Origin: a bacterium
Lineage (GTDB): Bacteria > Chloroflexota > Dormibacteria > UBA8260 > Bog-877
DNA: 48,569 nucleotides
Direction: 5' to 3'
NCBI GenBank assembly: GCA_021817025.1
Contig: JAKAWF010000001.1
Span: 1 to 48,569, forward strand
The translations under genes were made by a program, and so were the position numbers. The notes below the pieces were generated by a model. The model was not told where the DNA came from, did not search any database, and saw nothing but the letters and a program-made list of their open reading frames with translations. Positions 31,591 through 39,474 of this stretch are shown here, one piece after another (the stretch's first letter is position 1; each line of letters starts with the position of its first letter).

Positions 31591-31974
31591 ATGAGGACCA
31601 CCGTCAACATCGACGATCGCCTCCTCGCTGAGGCGAGGGCCAGGGCCGCCGCCGGGCACGGCGCCCTCGGGGAGGTGGTCGACGACGCTCTCAGGGTGCT
31701 GCCGATCGAGCGCGTGGAGCTGGCCTCCACCAGGCGCCGGGTCGCGCTTCCCACCGCCGGGGGCTCGGGCCGGCGGCCCGGGGCGGATCTTGAGGACGAG
31801 GATGCGCTCGCCGGACCGCTCGGCGACAACGGTTGCGGGATGCTGCTGGCTGACGCCAACGTCTACGTGCTATGCGCCATCGACGCGAGAGCGATCGGCG
31901 CCAGGAGTATCGGGCCCGGTTGGAGGAGGGCCTCGGCGGTGATCAGCCCGTCGGCGTCAGGGAGCTGGTCTTGA
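31591..31974 (+). CDS. vapB: VapB-type ribbon-helix-helix antitoxin, reading through into vapC
   Basis: The first ~40 residues (MRTTVNIDDRLLAEARARAA to EVVDDALRVL) are a classic VapB ribbon-helix-helix DNA-binding and dimerisation region. Residues ~45-80 (RVALPTAGGSG, LEDEDALAGPLGDN) resemble the VapB tail that wraps VapC. The stop codon expected just before vapC is absent. The frame therefore runs straight into the vapC start (MLLADANVYV) and ends after a frameshifted segment at 31974. The DNA-binding part is intact, so it could still repress the palindrome at 31552, but neutralisation is moot if the toxin is dead. Confidence 0.7.
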   Translation: MRTTVNIDDRLLAEARARAAAGHGALGEVVDDALRVLPIERVELASTRRRVALPTAGGSGRRPGADLEDEDALAGPLGDNGCGMLLADANVYVLCAIDARAIGARSIGPGWRRASAVISPSASGSWS

Positions 31975-32273
31975 GCTCATTCGTGCGGATCGTGACCAAC
32001 CACCGCGTCTACAGGGAACCGGCCGGGCCAGAGGCGGTGATCGAGTTCTGTGACGTCGTGCCGGCGGCTGCGGCCGCGGTTCCCATCCGTCCGGGCCCGT
32101 CGCACAGGTCGATCTTCGCCGGCGTGTGCCACCAGCTGCCGGCTCGAGGCAACTCGGTGCCGGACGCCTGCCTGGCCGCTCTGGCCAGCGAGCACGGCGT
32201 CACCTGGGTGAGGCTCGACGCGGGGTTCGCCCGGTTCCCGGGGCTGTCGCTCCAAGAGCCGCTGGCGGGCTGA
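31840..32273 (+). pseudogene. vapC: VapC PIN-domain toxin, frameshifted near its start
   Basis: The N-terminus MLLADANVYV, with the catalytic Asp, is in one frame from ATG 31840. The rest (HRRESDRRQEYRARLEEGL to SVPDACLAALASEHGVTWVRLDAGFARFPGL) is in another frame that opens from 31872. Alignment by eye suggests two extra single bases between 31870 and 31880, within codons 11-14. VapC toxins are Mg-dependent ribonucleases that usually cut tRNA or rRNA. Here the catalytic Asp is separated from the remaining active-site region, so the product should be inactive. A sequencing error cannot be excluded without reads. The stop is at 32271-32273, immediately before the decayed reductase copy. Confidence 0.7.
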
Positions 32274-32606
32274 GCCGCGTCTGCCGCAGGGCCGCCTTGG
32301 GGCTGGAGCTGCCTTCAGGAGCAGCGGGGCCCGACTGGCGGGCCGGCGAAATCAGCAGTCGATCGCGGAGCGCCGCTGCCACCTCGAAGCGTGCCAAGGC
32401 TTGGGGCGCACCAGGCGTGACCAGCCAGCTGACGTCGCGCTGGCGCGGCTGGTCCACCGGGAGGGCGCCGCGACCCCATCATCGGTCCCCGTCCCGCGGG
32501 GAAGCGGATGACGTGCCGCGCCCTCTGGGTCGAGTCCAGGCGGGAGTATCTGGGCCGACTTGAGGCGATCTTCCCGGGGCCACCAGCGGCGGCCTGCGTC
32601 TGGTGG
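32274..32606 (+). pseudogene. Decayed 3' half of a second aldo/keto reductase copy
   Basis: Nucleotide alignment by eye with 30954-31337 shows clear homology interrupted by indels. Examples are GCTGACGTCGCGCTGGC at 32428-32444 and ATCTTCCCGGGGCC at 32568-32581. The position of the reductase stop TAG is TGG here, and no continuous reductase frame remains. The 5' half of the gene is absent; homology starts right after vapC. Much of it lies antisense to the C-terminal tail of the minus-strand cyclase gene. Confidence 0.7.
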
Positions 32607-32712
32607 TCGATCCTGAGTCGGCGCGGGCAGGGACTCCCGTCGCATCTTCCGGCGCTGCCGGGAGACCTGCCGGGCGCGGCGCCTGGGCGCTGACCGGTGT
32701 GGGCCGGAGGCG
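32274..32712 (+). repeat. Diverged direct repeat, copy 2
   Basis: This is the decayed partner of 30954-31464. It extends past the lost reductase stop into the flank (GCGCTGAC at 32687-32694, GGGCCGGAGGCG at 32701-32712). Together the two copies bracket vapBC, an arrangement expected from duplication or from insertion of the toxin locus between repeated sequences. Confidence 0.7.
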
Positions 32713-34473
32713 GCGCCCCGGGGGCGCGCCTGCGGCTGGGCGGCCAGCTTCAGGCGGGGACACACTGCCGGAGGTGACGCCAGAACCGCGCGCCGTGGCC
32801 TTGGAGTCGGCAACCTGGAACTGGTCCCCGCCAGCCGTCTTCGCCAGGTACATGGCGGAGTCCGCTTTCCGCAGCAGCACCTCGGCCGCGCTGGTGCTGC
32901 CGGAGCTGATCGCGACTCCGATGCTGACGCCGATTGACACCTCGACCTCCCCCAGCCGGCACGGCTGACGGATCGCTTCCCGGATCCTGGCGGCGGCGGC
33001 GGACGCGCGGGTGGAGCCGGTCAGCCCGTCCAGCAGCACCACGAACTCGTCGCCCCCGATGCGGGCGACGGTGTCGACGTCCCGGACGCAACCCTGCAAG
33101 CGGGCCGCCACGCGGCAGAGAACCTCGTCGCCGACGTGGTGTCCCAGGCGGTCGTTGACCGCCTTGAAGTCGTCGAGGTCACAGAAGAAGACGGCCACCC
33201 GGTGCCGCTGCCGGCGGGTCCGCGTCAGCGCCTGCGCGAGGCGGTCCTCCAACAGATGCCGGTTGGGCAGGCCGGTGAGGGGATCGTGAAAGGCCTGCTG
33301 GACGAGCCGCTCCCGTTGCCGCTGTTCCTCGGTGATGTCCTGGTACTGGGCGATGAAGTACCAGGGCTCGCCATCGGGATGGTGCATCACGCCCACCGTG
33401 ACCTGGACGGAGACCAGATGGCCCTCCTTGTGGATCATGCGCTTGACGAAGCGCTCGCCTTCCCCGCGCTGCCGCAGTGCCTCCCGGGTCTTCTCCTGAT
33501 CTTCCGGGGGGGTGAGCCCCAACACGCCCAGCGCGACCAGCTCGGCCGCACTTCGTCCCAGGATCCTGCCCAGGGCGTCGTTCACCTGGAGGAATCTCCC
33601 CTCTGGAGTGATCGTGGCCATTCCCAGGGGGGCTCGCTCGAAAGTCAGGCGGAACCGCTCCTCGGCCTCCGTGAGGGCCGCGGCCGCCTCGCGCTCCCCG
33701 GTCACGTCGCGGACGGTGCTGAGCCTGCCGATGACCTCGCCCCGCTCGTCGAGCAGAGGCGTGGCGGTCTCGTCCGCCCAGTACCTGCGCCCATCGGGGA
33801 GCTCGCGGGCCGCCACCGATCGCTGCCGTCCATCCGGGTGGGCTGGGCGCTCGGAGAGATGATCCCCGTGATCCCCGTCTCCCGGCGGGTGGAGGCTGGA
33901 GAGACCGCGCCCCACCGCATCCCGGCTCGACGCCAGCCCCTGGAGCTCGGCCCAGGCGGGGTTGACATACGTGATGATCCCGGCCGGGTCGGTCAGGCAG
34001 ACGCCATCCGGCAGCTGGTCCGCGACCCGGGCGATTCCGATCAGCCTGGCCGTGGAGGAACGCTGCAGATCCCCCAGCCTGCCCGCCGCCACCGCCACCG
34101 CCGTCAACAGCACCAGCATGGTCGCGTCACCCCAGCGCAGGGCATTCGACTCCAGGAGGATCACGTGAGGCAGGAGGAGTACGCCGATCCACAGGGCGGT
34201 CGGCAGGGACCCGCGCAGCCCGAACCGGAGCGCCCCGTATCCGACCGGGATGACCACCAGGGTGAGGGTCACCAGCGGGGGGACCTGAACCAGGCCCCGC
34301 TGGTAGAGGTAGCTGGCGGTGAAATGGACGCCCAGGGTGGCCATGACCAACAGCTGGGTCACCCAGAAGGCCCTGCTTCGCCACGGGAGTTCCCCGATGA
34401 TGTGGAGCGCTCTGCCAAGGTGGCCCGGCCCGAGTGCGGATGTCACGACGGGGGTCGGCGACACGTCCATCAT
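32479..34473 (-). CDS. Membrane PAS-PAS-GGDEF diguanylate cyclase with an overprinted C-terminal tail
   Basis: This protein makes cyclic di-GMP. It has 664 residues: about four or five membrane helices (~30-135), PAS1 (~140-250, DGVCLTDPAGIITYVNPAW), PAS2 (~270-385, APLGMATITPEGRFLQVNDAL) and GGDEF (~395-543). The catalytic GGDEF motif is near residue 472, and the inhibitory RDVD site lies five residues before it. Both are intact. After ~545 the sequence becomes a Pro/Arg/Ala-rich tail of ~120 residues with no domain. From about residue 587 this tail is antisense to the decayed reductase copy, so the original stop was probably lost. The start ATG 34473 shares a base with the TGA of the upstream phosphodiesterase gene (TGATG), implying coupled translation. 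The open frame to 34662 only overlaps that gene. Confidence 0.88.
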   Translation of the reverse strand: MMDVSPTPVVTSALGPGHLGRALHIIGELPWRSRAFWVTQLLVMATLGVHFTASYLYQRGLVQVPPLVTLTLVVIPVGYGALRFGLRGSLPTALWIGVLLLPHVILLESNALRWGDATMLVLLTAVAVAAGRLGDLQRSSTARLIGIARVADQLPDGVCLTDPAGIITYVNPAWAELQGLASSRDAVGRGLSSLHPPGDGDHGDHLSERPAHPDGRQRSVAARELPDGRRYWADETATPLLDERGEVIGRLSTVRDVTGEREAAAALTEAEERFRLTFERAPLGMATITPEGRFLQVNDALGRILGRSAAELVALGVLGLTPPEDQEKTREALRQRGEGERFVKRMIHKEGHLVSVQVTVGVMHHPDGEPWYFIAQYQDITEEQRQRERLVQQAFHDPLTGLPNRHLLEDRLAQALTRTRRQRHRVAVFFCDLDDFKAVNDRLGHHVGDEVLCRVAARLQGCVRDVDTVARIGGDEFVVLLDGLTGSTRASAAAARIREAIRQPCRLGEVEVSIGVSIGVAISSGSTSAAEVLLRKADSAMYLAKTAGGDQFQVADSKATARGSGVTSGSVSPPEAGRPAAGAPPGRRLRPTPVSAQAPRPAGLPAAPEDATGVPARADSGSTTRRRPPLVAPGRSPQVGPDTPAWTRPRGRGTSSASPRDGDR

Positions 34474-36644
34474 CAGGCTCCCAGGTGGCCGTCCGGAGAT
34501 CCGTCTTGGGGGAGTCCGTCGGCGCCGACGCTCGCCGGCAGCGCGGCGGGCCGGGCCGGGCCGGGCCGGCCCAGCAGGAAGCCCTGGGCGAGGGGGACGC
34601 CGAGCGCGCGCAGAGTCTCCAGCTCGGCGGGGGTCTCCACCCCCTCGGCGATGAGAGCGCATCCCGAGCGCTGGGCGAAGGCCACCAGGCCGGCGATCAT
34701 CGCCTGCCGCATCGGGTCCTGGTCGAGATCGTGGACCAAGGAGATGTCGAGCTTGACGAAGGCGGGCCGGAGCTCGACGACGTGGCGGAGGCTGGCGAAG
34801 CCGGACCCGGCGTCGTCGACCGCGACTCGCACGGGCGGTGTGATCTGGGCCACGGCTTCGCGGATCGCCGAGTAGCTGTCGATCGTGGCGTGCTCGGTGA
34901 CCTCCAGGACGAGCTCCCGGTCGGCCGATGCCAGCAGTCCGGCCAGGGCGTCGGTCGCGGTCAGCAGCAGCGCGGGCGACGCGTTGAGGCTGAGCCAGCC
35001 GCGCGCTCCCGGTAGCGAGGCTGCCCCCCTCACCGCGGCGGCGAGGCAGGCCAGCTCCAGCTCCACGCCGAGGCCGACGCCGGCAGCGGTGGCGAAGGCC
35101 GCGTCAGGGGGGATGCGGCTGTCGAAACGGGTCAGCGCCTCGTGGCCGATCACCAGCCCGGTGTCCACTGTCAGAATCGGCTGGTACACCGGGTGGAACG
35201 CCCGCTGGCGCAGGATTCCCTCGATCTGGCGGAGGGCGCCCTCGCTGGTGCGCAGACTCCGAACCGTGGGCGCGAGCAGCACCGCCGCCACCGATGCCAC
35301 GTCCAGGAGCACGGGCAGGACCTCCGTCAGATCCTCCAGGGCATCGCTGCCCGAGGCTCCCCGGCGGGCGACGCTGAGCACCCAGCCGACGCGGTCGCCC
35401 ACCAGGATCGGGGCGTGGGCCACCGCCTGTATCCCCGCCCCGTGGAGCCGGTCCAGGAAGCTTCGGGCGCCGCCATCACCCCCGGGGCCGACGTCCACCG
35501 GCTCCACGAACGCTCCGCTGTCCGCCCGCCGCCTCAGCGCCCGGGCCCAGCCCTGGGGGACGCCCGGGCCGTTGGGGCCGAGGCGGGGGTGCCTGGGCTC
35601 AGCCCACGAGCCGGCCAGGGAAGCGCGCCCGGAGACGTCGAACCTGAGGATCTGCGCACAGTCGACCTCCGGCTCCCGCGTCAGCTCCTTGCAAATCGTC
35701 TCCGCGACGCAACCCATGGAGGCACCCGAGTCCAGGCGGCTGAGGGCATGGGTGATGGTCCGCCGCAGGGAGTCGTCCCGTTCACGCCCGACCTGAGAGG
35801 AGGACAGGGCCGCGCGGACGCACGTCAGCGCCATCAGGACCGCGGCGAGCGCCCACACGATCCACCCGACGTCCCATCCCAGGGAGTAGCGGGTGGCCGA
35901 CACGATCGTCACCAGCAGGCTGGCCGCGCCGACCAGTGCCGCCACCGTCAGCCCGCGCTCCAGCTGCGTAGCCCGTCCGAGCCGCGTCACCGCGGGTATC
36001 GCCAGCAGCAGGTCCAGCCCCAGCAGGGCACCGGCCACCACCTGCGCCAGCCCGGCATAGCTGATGCCCCTGAGCGGCGGCGGCCCCATCTGGGCTGCGA
36101 GTTCCGCCGCCACCAGACACAGGACCGCCAGCCCCGCGGATGGCATGAGCACCCAGGGGAAGGCGTCGTCGCTTCGGTCTCGGCGCGGCGCCACGCTCCC
36201 GGCGGCCGGGAAGACCCGGTCGGGCAGGCCGAGCACTCCCAGCAGGCACATCAAGGTGACCCCCTCCCAGGCGAGGCGTGTCCACGCGAAGGCGTCAGCC
36301 TGGCCACCGAGCACCCCGTGGGTCGCCAGCAGGCCGGGATAGGTGCCCAGGAACACGACTGCCATCAGCCCCGAGAAGGCGAAGCAGGCCGCCAGCCACC
36401 GCTGCCGGGGGCTGCCGCGGCTGCCGGCGCCGGACCTGATCAGCAGGGCCGTCCCCACGCAGTCAGCGGCCAGGATCACGGCCGCGGCGATCGGCACCAA
36501 CCCCGGCATCACCACGGTGGGCTGGGACGCGAGCGGGATCGTGGCCACGGCCAGCAGCCCCAGCACTCCGGCGACCAGGAGCTGGGCGTGGCGTGTCCAG
36601 CCGGCAGCCGGGACGTGGAGGTGCATCGGCCTGATCAACAGCAC
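34473..36644 (-). CDS. Membrane GAF-EAL cyclic di-GMP phosphodiesterase
   Basis: This protein hydrolyses cyclic di-GMP to pGpG. It has 723 residues: eight or so hydrophobic helices (~15-290, a MASE-like sensor), a GAF-like domain (~310-470), and an EAL domain (~480-705). Key motifs are present: EALTR near residue 500, NASPALLL, EVTEHATIDSY, AVDDAGSGFASL, VKLDISLV and LIAEGVET. Metal and catalytic residues look complete, so it is probably active. It is the first gene of a two-gene unit with the cyclase downstream, which pairs synthesis and breakdown in one transcript. The GTG at 36644 and the ATG at 36626 are both possible starts; neither has a strong ribosome binding site. Confidence 0.88.
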   Translation of the reverse strand: MLLIRPMHLHVPAAGWTRHAQLLVAGVLGLLAVATIPLASQPTVVMPGLVPIAAAVILAADCVGTALLIRSGAGSRGSPRQRWLAACFAFSGLMAVVFLGTYPGLLATHGVLGGQADAFAWTRLAWEGVTLMCLLGVLGLPDRVFPAAGSVAPRRDRSDDAFPWVLMPSAGLAVLCLVAAELAAQMGPPPLRGISYAGLAQVVAGALLGLDLLLAIPAVTRLGRATQLERGLTVAALVGAASLLVTIVSATRYSLGWDVGWIVWALAAVLMALTCVRAALSSSQVGRERDDSLRRTITHALSRLDSGASMGCVAETICKELTREPEVDCAQILRFDVSGRASLAGSWAEPRHPRLGPNGPGVPQGWARALRRRADSGAFVEPVDVGPGGDGGARSFLDRLHGAGIQAVAHAPILVGDRVGWVLSVARRGASGSDALEDLTEVLPVLLDVASVAAVLLAPTVRSLRTSEGALRQIEGILRQRAFHPVYQPILTVDTGLVIGHEALTRFDSRIPPDAAFATAAGVGLGVELELACLAAAVRGAASLPGARGWLSLNASPALLLTATDALAGLLASADRELVLEVTEHATIDSYSAIREAVAQITPPVRVAVDDAGSGFASLRHVVELRPAFVKLDISLVHDLDQDPMRQAMIAGLVAFAQRSGCALIAEGVETPAELETLRALGVPLAQGFLLGRPGPARPAALPASVGADGLPQDGSPDGHLGA

Positions 36645-37393
36645 TCCACGGGGGGCGGCCTTCTCATGGCCTCATGCGGGCCCCGGGCAGGACCTCGAGC
36701 AGCCGTCCGGAACGCGCTTGTCCATCACGTGGACTATCTCCTGGGCGGGGCCAGCCGCCGATTGCGACCGAGTGACAATCCTGCGTCTGGCGGTTACGGC
36801 TCAGGCCGCGAGGCGCCACCCGGGGCGGCGTGGCGGGCGAGTGGCCCAGCGCTCCTGCCCCATCCTGGCGGGACGGGCAGAGCCGGCCACCTGGGTCCGC
36901 ACCCCGGGATCCGGGGGGGCGGTGGTGCAGGGGCCGCCCTAATGCTCGGCCCAGGCGGCGGTCGGACAGTCCGCGGTTTCCTAGCCTCGTCTTGCCCTTG
37001 GGAGGGGCCGAGTGCTCCCCCAGGAGGCCCAGACGCTGGCCCGCCGGGCCCTCCGGGGGTCCGAGGGGTGCCCCTGCGGCAAGGGCGGCGGGCTCCGGCC
37101 GCCGGAAGAGGGACCGCTTCCTCGAGTGCGAGGACGCGTGCGGCTCGTCGCGGGTCGGGGCCAACATGGGGGAGGCGAACTCGTGGGCCCGCAGCGGGGC
37201 AACGGGTCAATGGCCGGGTCACGCGCTGGGCCCCAGCCGCCAGGTCCCTTGCGTCCCGCGCCCGCAGGTCATTGCGCGCCCGCAGCCGGTCGAGCAGGTC
37301 AGGGTCGAAGTCCCGCCCCACCGCCTCCTCGATCACCTGGCTTGCGCCTTTGCCCGAGCGGGCCGCGCGCACTTGTGCCGCGGGATCTCCCGA
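36645..37393. other. Intergenic region with a possible antitoxin remnant
   Basis: No intact gene is present in this 749-base stretch. On the minus strand, ~37235-37372 reads RSGKGASQVIEEAVGRDF then LLDRLRARNDLRARDARDLA. This is like the helix-rich end of ribbon-helix-helix antitoxins, but without the N-terminal DNA-binding strand and without a partner toxin. Beyond it the frame becomes low-complexity. Confidence 0.35.
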
Positions 37394-37858
37394 TCAGCCG
37401 CCTCGCCGGCGCTGACCTCCCGGCTCCGCCAGGGTCGCCGCCGTTCGCTCCGCTGCCACCTCCAGCAGCTCCCTTGGAATCGGCGCCGGCCGCCCGTCGC
37501 TGAGCCTCACCCAGACCCATTCGGTGAAGACCTCCGCCAGCAGGACGCCGTCTGCCGTCCGCTTGATCGTGGTCCGCCGGTGGCCCCGAGTGCCCTTGAG
37601 CAGCTCCACTCGCACGGTGAGCTCGAGCTCGTCTCCGAAGCGGGCGGGAGCGTGGTAGGTGATGTCGTTGCGCCGGATCACCCACCCGCCTTGGTGATCG
37701 GCCGCCCACTGGGCACCGAAGCCGCTGACCTCGGCGTGACGGGAGGCCATCTCCTCGGCGTAGTTCAAGTAGACCGCATTGTTCACGTGTCCGTAGGCGT
37801 CGACCTCGTACTGACGGACCCGCCAGCGGTCGGAGTACACGAGCGGATCTGAACTCAC
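37394..37858 (-). CDS. Hotdog-fold acyl-CoA thioesterase (YbgC / 4-hydroxybenzoyl-CoA type)
   Basis: This enzyme hydrolyses an acyl-CoA thioester in the cytoplasm. The 154-residue protein matches the family length. The signature VDAYGHVNNAVYLNYAEE near residue 19 contains the Asp of the active site and the following helix. The next strands (NDITYHAPARFGDELEL, and a basic strand before ADGVLLAEVFTEWVWV) complete a hotdog fold. The substrate is unknown. The GTG start is preceded, six bases upstream, by a GATAAT -10 box (37865-37870), so the mRNA is predicted to be leaderless. It stands alone, divergent from the GT-C-like gene. Confidence 0.9.
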   Translation of the reverse strand: MSSDPLVYSDRWRVRQYEVDAYGHVNNAVYLNYAEEMASRHAEVSGFGAQWAADHQGGWVIRRNDITYHAPARFGDELELTVRVELLKGTRGHRRTTIKRTADGVLLAEVFTEWVWVRLSDGRPAPIPRELLEVAAERTAATLAEPGGQRRRGG

Positions 37859-37864
37859 CAGTCC

Positions 37865-37870
37865 ATTATC
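37865..37870 (-). promoter_or_regulatory. -10 box for a leaderless thioesterase mRNA
   Basis: GATAAT on the minus strand ends six bases before the GTG start of the thioesterase gene. No ribosome binding site is present between them. Confidence 0.5.
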
Positions 37871-38010
37871 GAAGCTTGGGCCGGGGCTCCCTTCGACCCC
37901 AGTCCGATCCCGCTCGCCGACTCACTCCCAGCGCGTTTTAAGGTAACTCCCGGCGGCCGGGTGTTTGATTGGTGAAGAGCAGCATTTCGGCCAGGAGGAG
38001 AGCGCGCCCA

Positions 38011-39402
38011 TTGAACAGCTGGAGAGCCGCACTGGCCCGGATGAGGCCACGCTGGCGGCCCTCAGGGGAGCTTGCCGACCGGCTGGCGCTGCTGCTGGCA
38101 GCCATGGTCGCCTTCAAGTTCTCGAACTGGCTGTGGCTGTCGGCGCGGGTTCCGGGCAAGCCGGCGCTGCTGGCCAACCTGATCATCCAGTACCTCGGCT
38201 TCGGCGTCTTCTGCCTGCTGGTGGCGCTCGCCTGCCGCCGTCCGCTGCCCCGGGTGGTCAGCCGCCTGCGCCTCCACCGGGTGCTGTGGTTCAGCCCGGC
38301 CGTGGCCGCGCTGGTGCTGGTGGTGGTCGGGGCCGCCATCGCCCGTCCGATCGCCCAGAACCGCCTGCTGCTGGACGACGCCAACGTGATGGCGGTCTGC
38401 GGGGCGCGGGCCATGGTCAGTGGCCACGACCCCTATCAGGTGGCGGAGATCCCGTGTCTGGCCAGCTTCCATCTGCCGCCTACTCTGGCCACGCCCTACC
38501 GCGTCGGGGCTCTCGCCAAGGTCAAGGTCTATCCCACCCCGGCCCAGATCCTGGCCGTGGCCGACAGCCCCGGGCATGGCGGCGCCAAGCTCTTCTCGCC
38601 GCTCGGCAAGCCGCCGCTGGCGGCGGTCTTCATGGTGCCGGTGGCGCACGCCCCGGCCTGGCAGCGGGCCGCTTGGGTGCTGCTCCCAATCGTGGTGCTG
38701 CTGGTGGCGCTCGCCTTCGCCGCCGGGCCGGTGTGGCCGGCCGTGACCGCGATGGTGCTGCTGACCCTCTACCTCAACGGCTCGGCCATCAACTTCGCCG
38801 CCAACGGCAACGGCGAGGCGTTCGCCTACGTCTTGATGGCGCTCTCGGTGGTCTGGATGAGGCGTCCCTGGCTCTCAGCCGTGTGCCTGGGGCTGGCCGT
38901 CGGCAGCAACCAGCTGGCCTGGTTCTTCCTTCCCGGGTACGTGCTCCTGGCGGTGGACGTGGGGGGCTTGGGGAAGCGCGCCGCGGGCTTGGCGCTCACC
39001 CTGCTGGCGGCGGTCGGCCCCTGGCTGTTGCTCTACCCGGAAGCCCTGCGCCATATCTACGACAGCCTGCGTGCGAGCACCTTCCCGCTCGGCTCCGGGC
39101 CGATCGAGCTGGTCCTGGGAGGCTTCATCGCGCCGCCGCCGAGGCTGCTCACCCTCTTCGCGGCCGGGCTGGCGATCGCGCTCATCTGGCTCTGGGGGGC
39201 GCGCTACCGAGCCTGGAGGATCGCGGCCGGCGTCCTGGTGCTGGCCGCCTTCTGGGTCAGCTGGAGGAGCCTGGACGAGTACCTGGCCCAGATCCCACTG
39301 CTGGCGCTGGTCGCGGTGGTGGTGCTGCTGGCCGGCCGGGAGCACCGGCCGGCAGGGCGGCTCGACCTTCTGGGGGGTGAGGTCCCCGTGGTCACGCGCT
39401 GA
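38011..39402 (+). CDS. Polytopic membrane protein, probable GT-C type (polyprenol-sugar) glycosyltransferase
   Basis: The 463-residue protein has about ten to twelve hydrophobic helices. A first large loop after helix four carries acidic residues (LLLDDANVMAV) in the position used by GT-C enzymes. It also contains the GHDPYQV segment often seen in GT87/DUF2029-like mannosyltransferases. A FSPLGKPPLAAVF segment follows. Acceptor and donor are unknown. The start is uncertain: TTG 38011 has a strong AGGAGGAG about a dozen bases upstream, whereas TTG 37969 and GTG 37972 lack a ribosome binding site but extend the frame. It is convergent with the mmpL gene across 72 bases. Confidence 0.7.
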   Translation: MNSWRAALARMRPRWRPSGELADRLALLLAAMVAFKFSNWLWLSARVPGKPALLANLIIQYLGFGVFCLLVALACRRPLPRVVSRLRLHRVLWFSPAVAALVLVVVGAAIARPIAQNRLLLDDANVMAVCGARAMVSGHDPYQVAEIPCLASFHLPPTLATPYRVGALAKVKVYPTPAQILAVADSPGHGGAKLFSPLGKPPLAAVFMVPVAHAPAWQRAAWVLLPIVVLLVALAFAAGPVWPAVTAMVLLTLYLNGSAINFAANGNGEAFAYVLMALSVVWMRRPWLSAVCLGLAVGSNQLAWFFLPGYVLLAVDVGGLGKRAAGLALTLLAAVGPWLLLYPEALRHIYDSLRASTFPLGSGPIELVLGGFIAPPPRLLTLFAAGLAIALIWLWGARYRAWRIAAGVLVLAAFWVSWRSLDEYLAQIPLLALVAVVVLLAGREHRPAGRLDLLGGEVPVVTR

Positions 39403-39474
39403 CTCGACTTGACGCTCGGCGAGCTGTGTTTGGGGATGGAGGCTGGCCGCGCCCGGCCGCCCACTGGCCGGCGA

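Noticed and set aside
35142..37415. 757-codon plus-strand frame opposite the EAL gene
   Set aside because: Antisense shadow; the translation is His/Gln/Arg-rich and lacks any motif.
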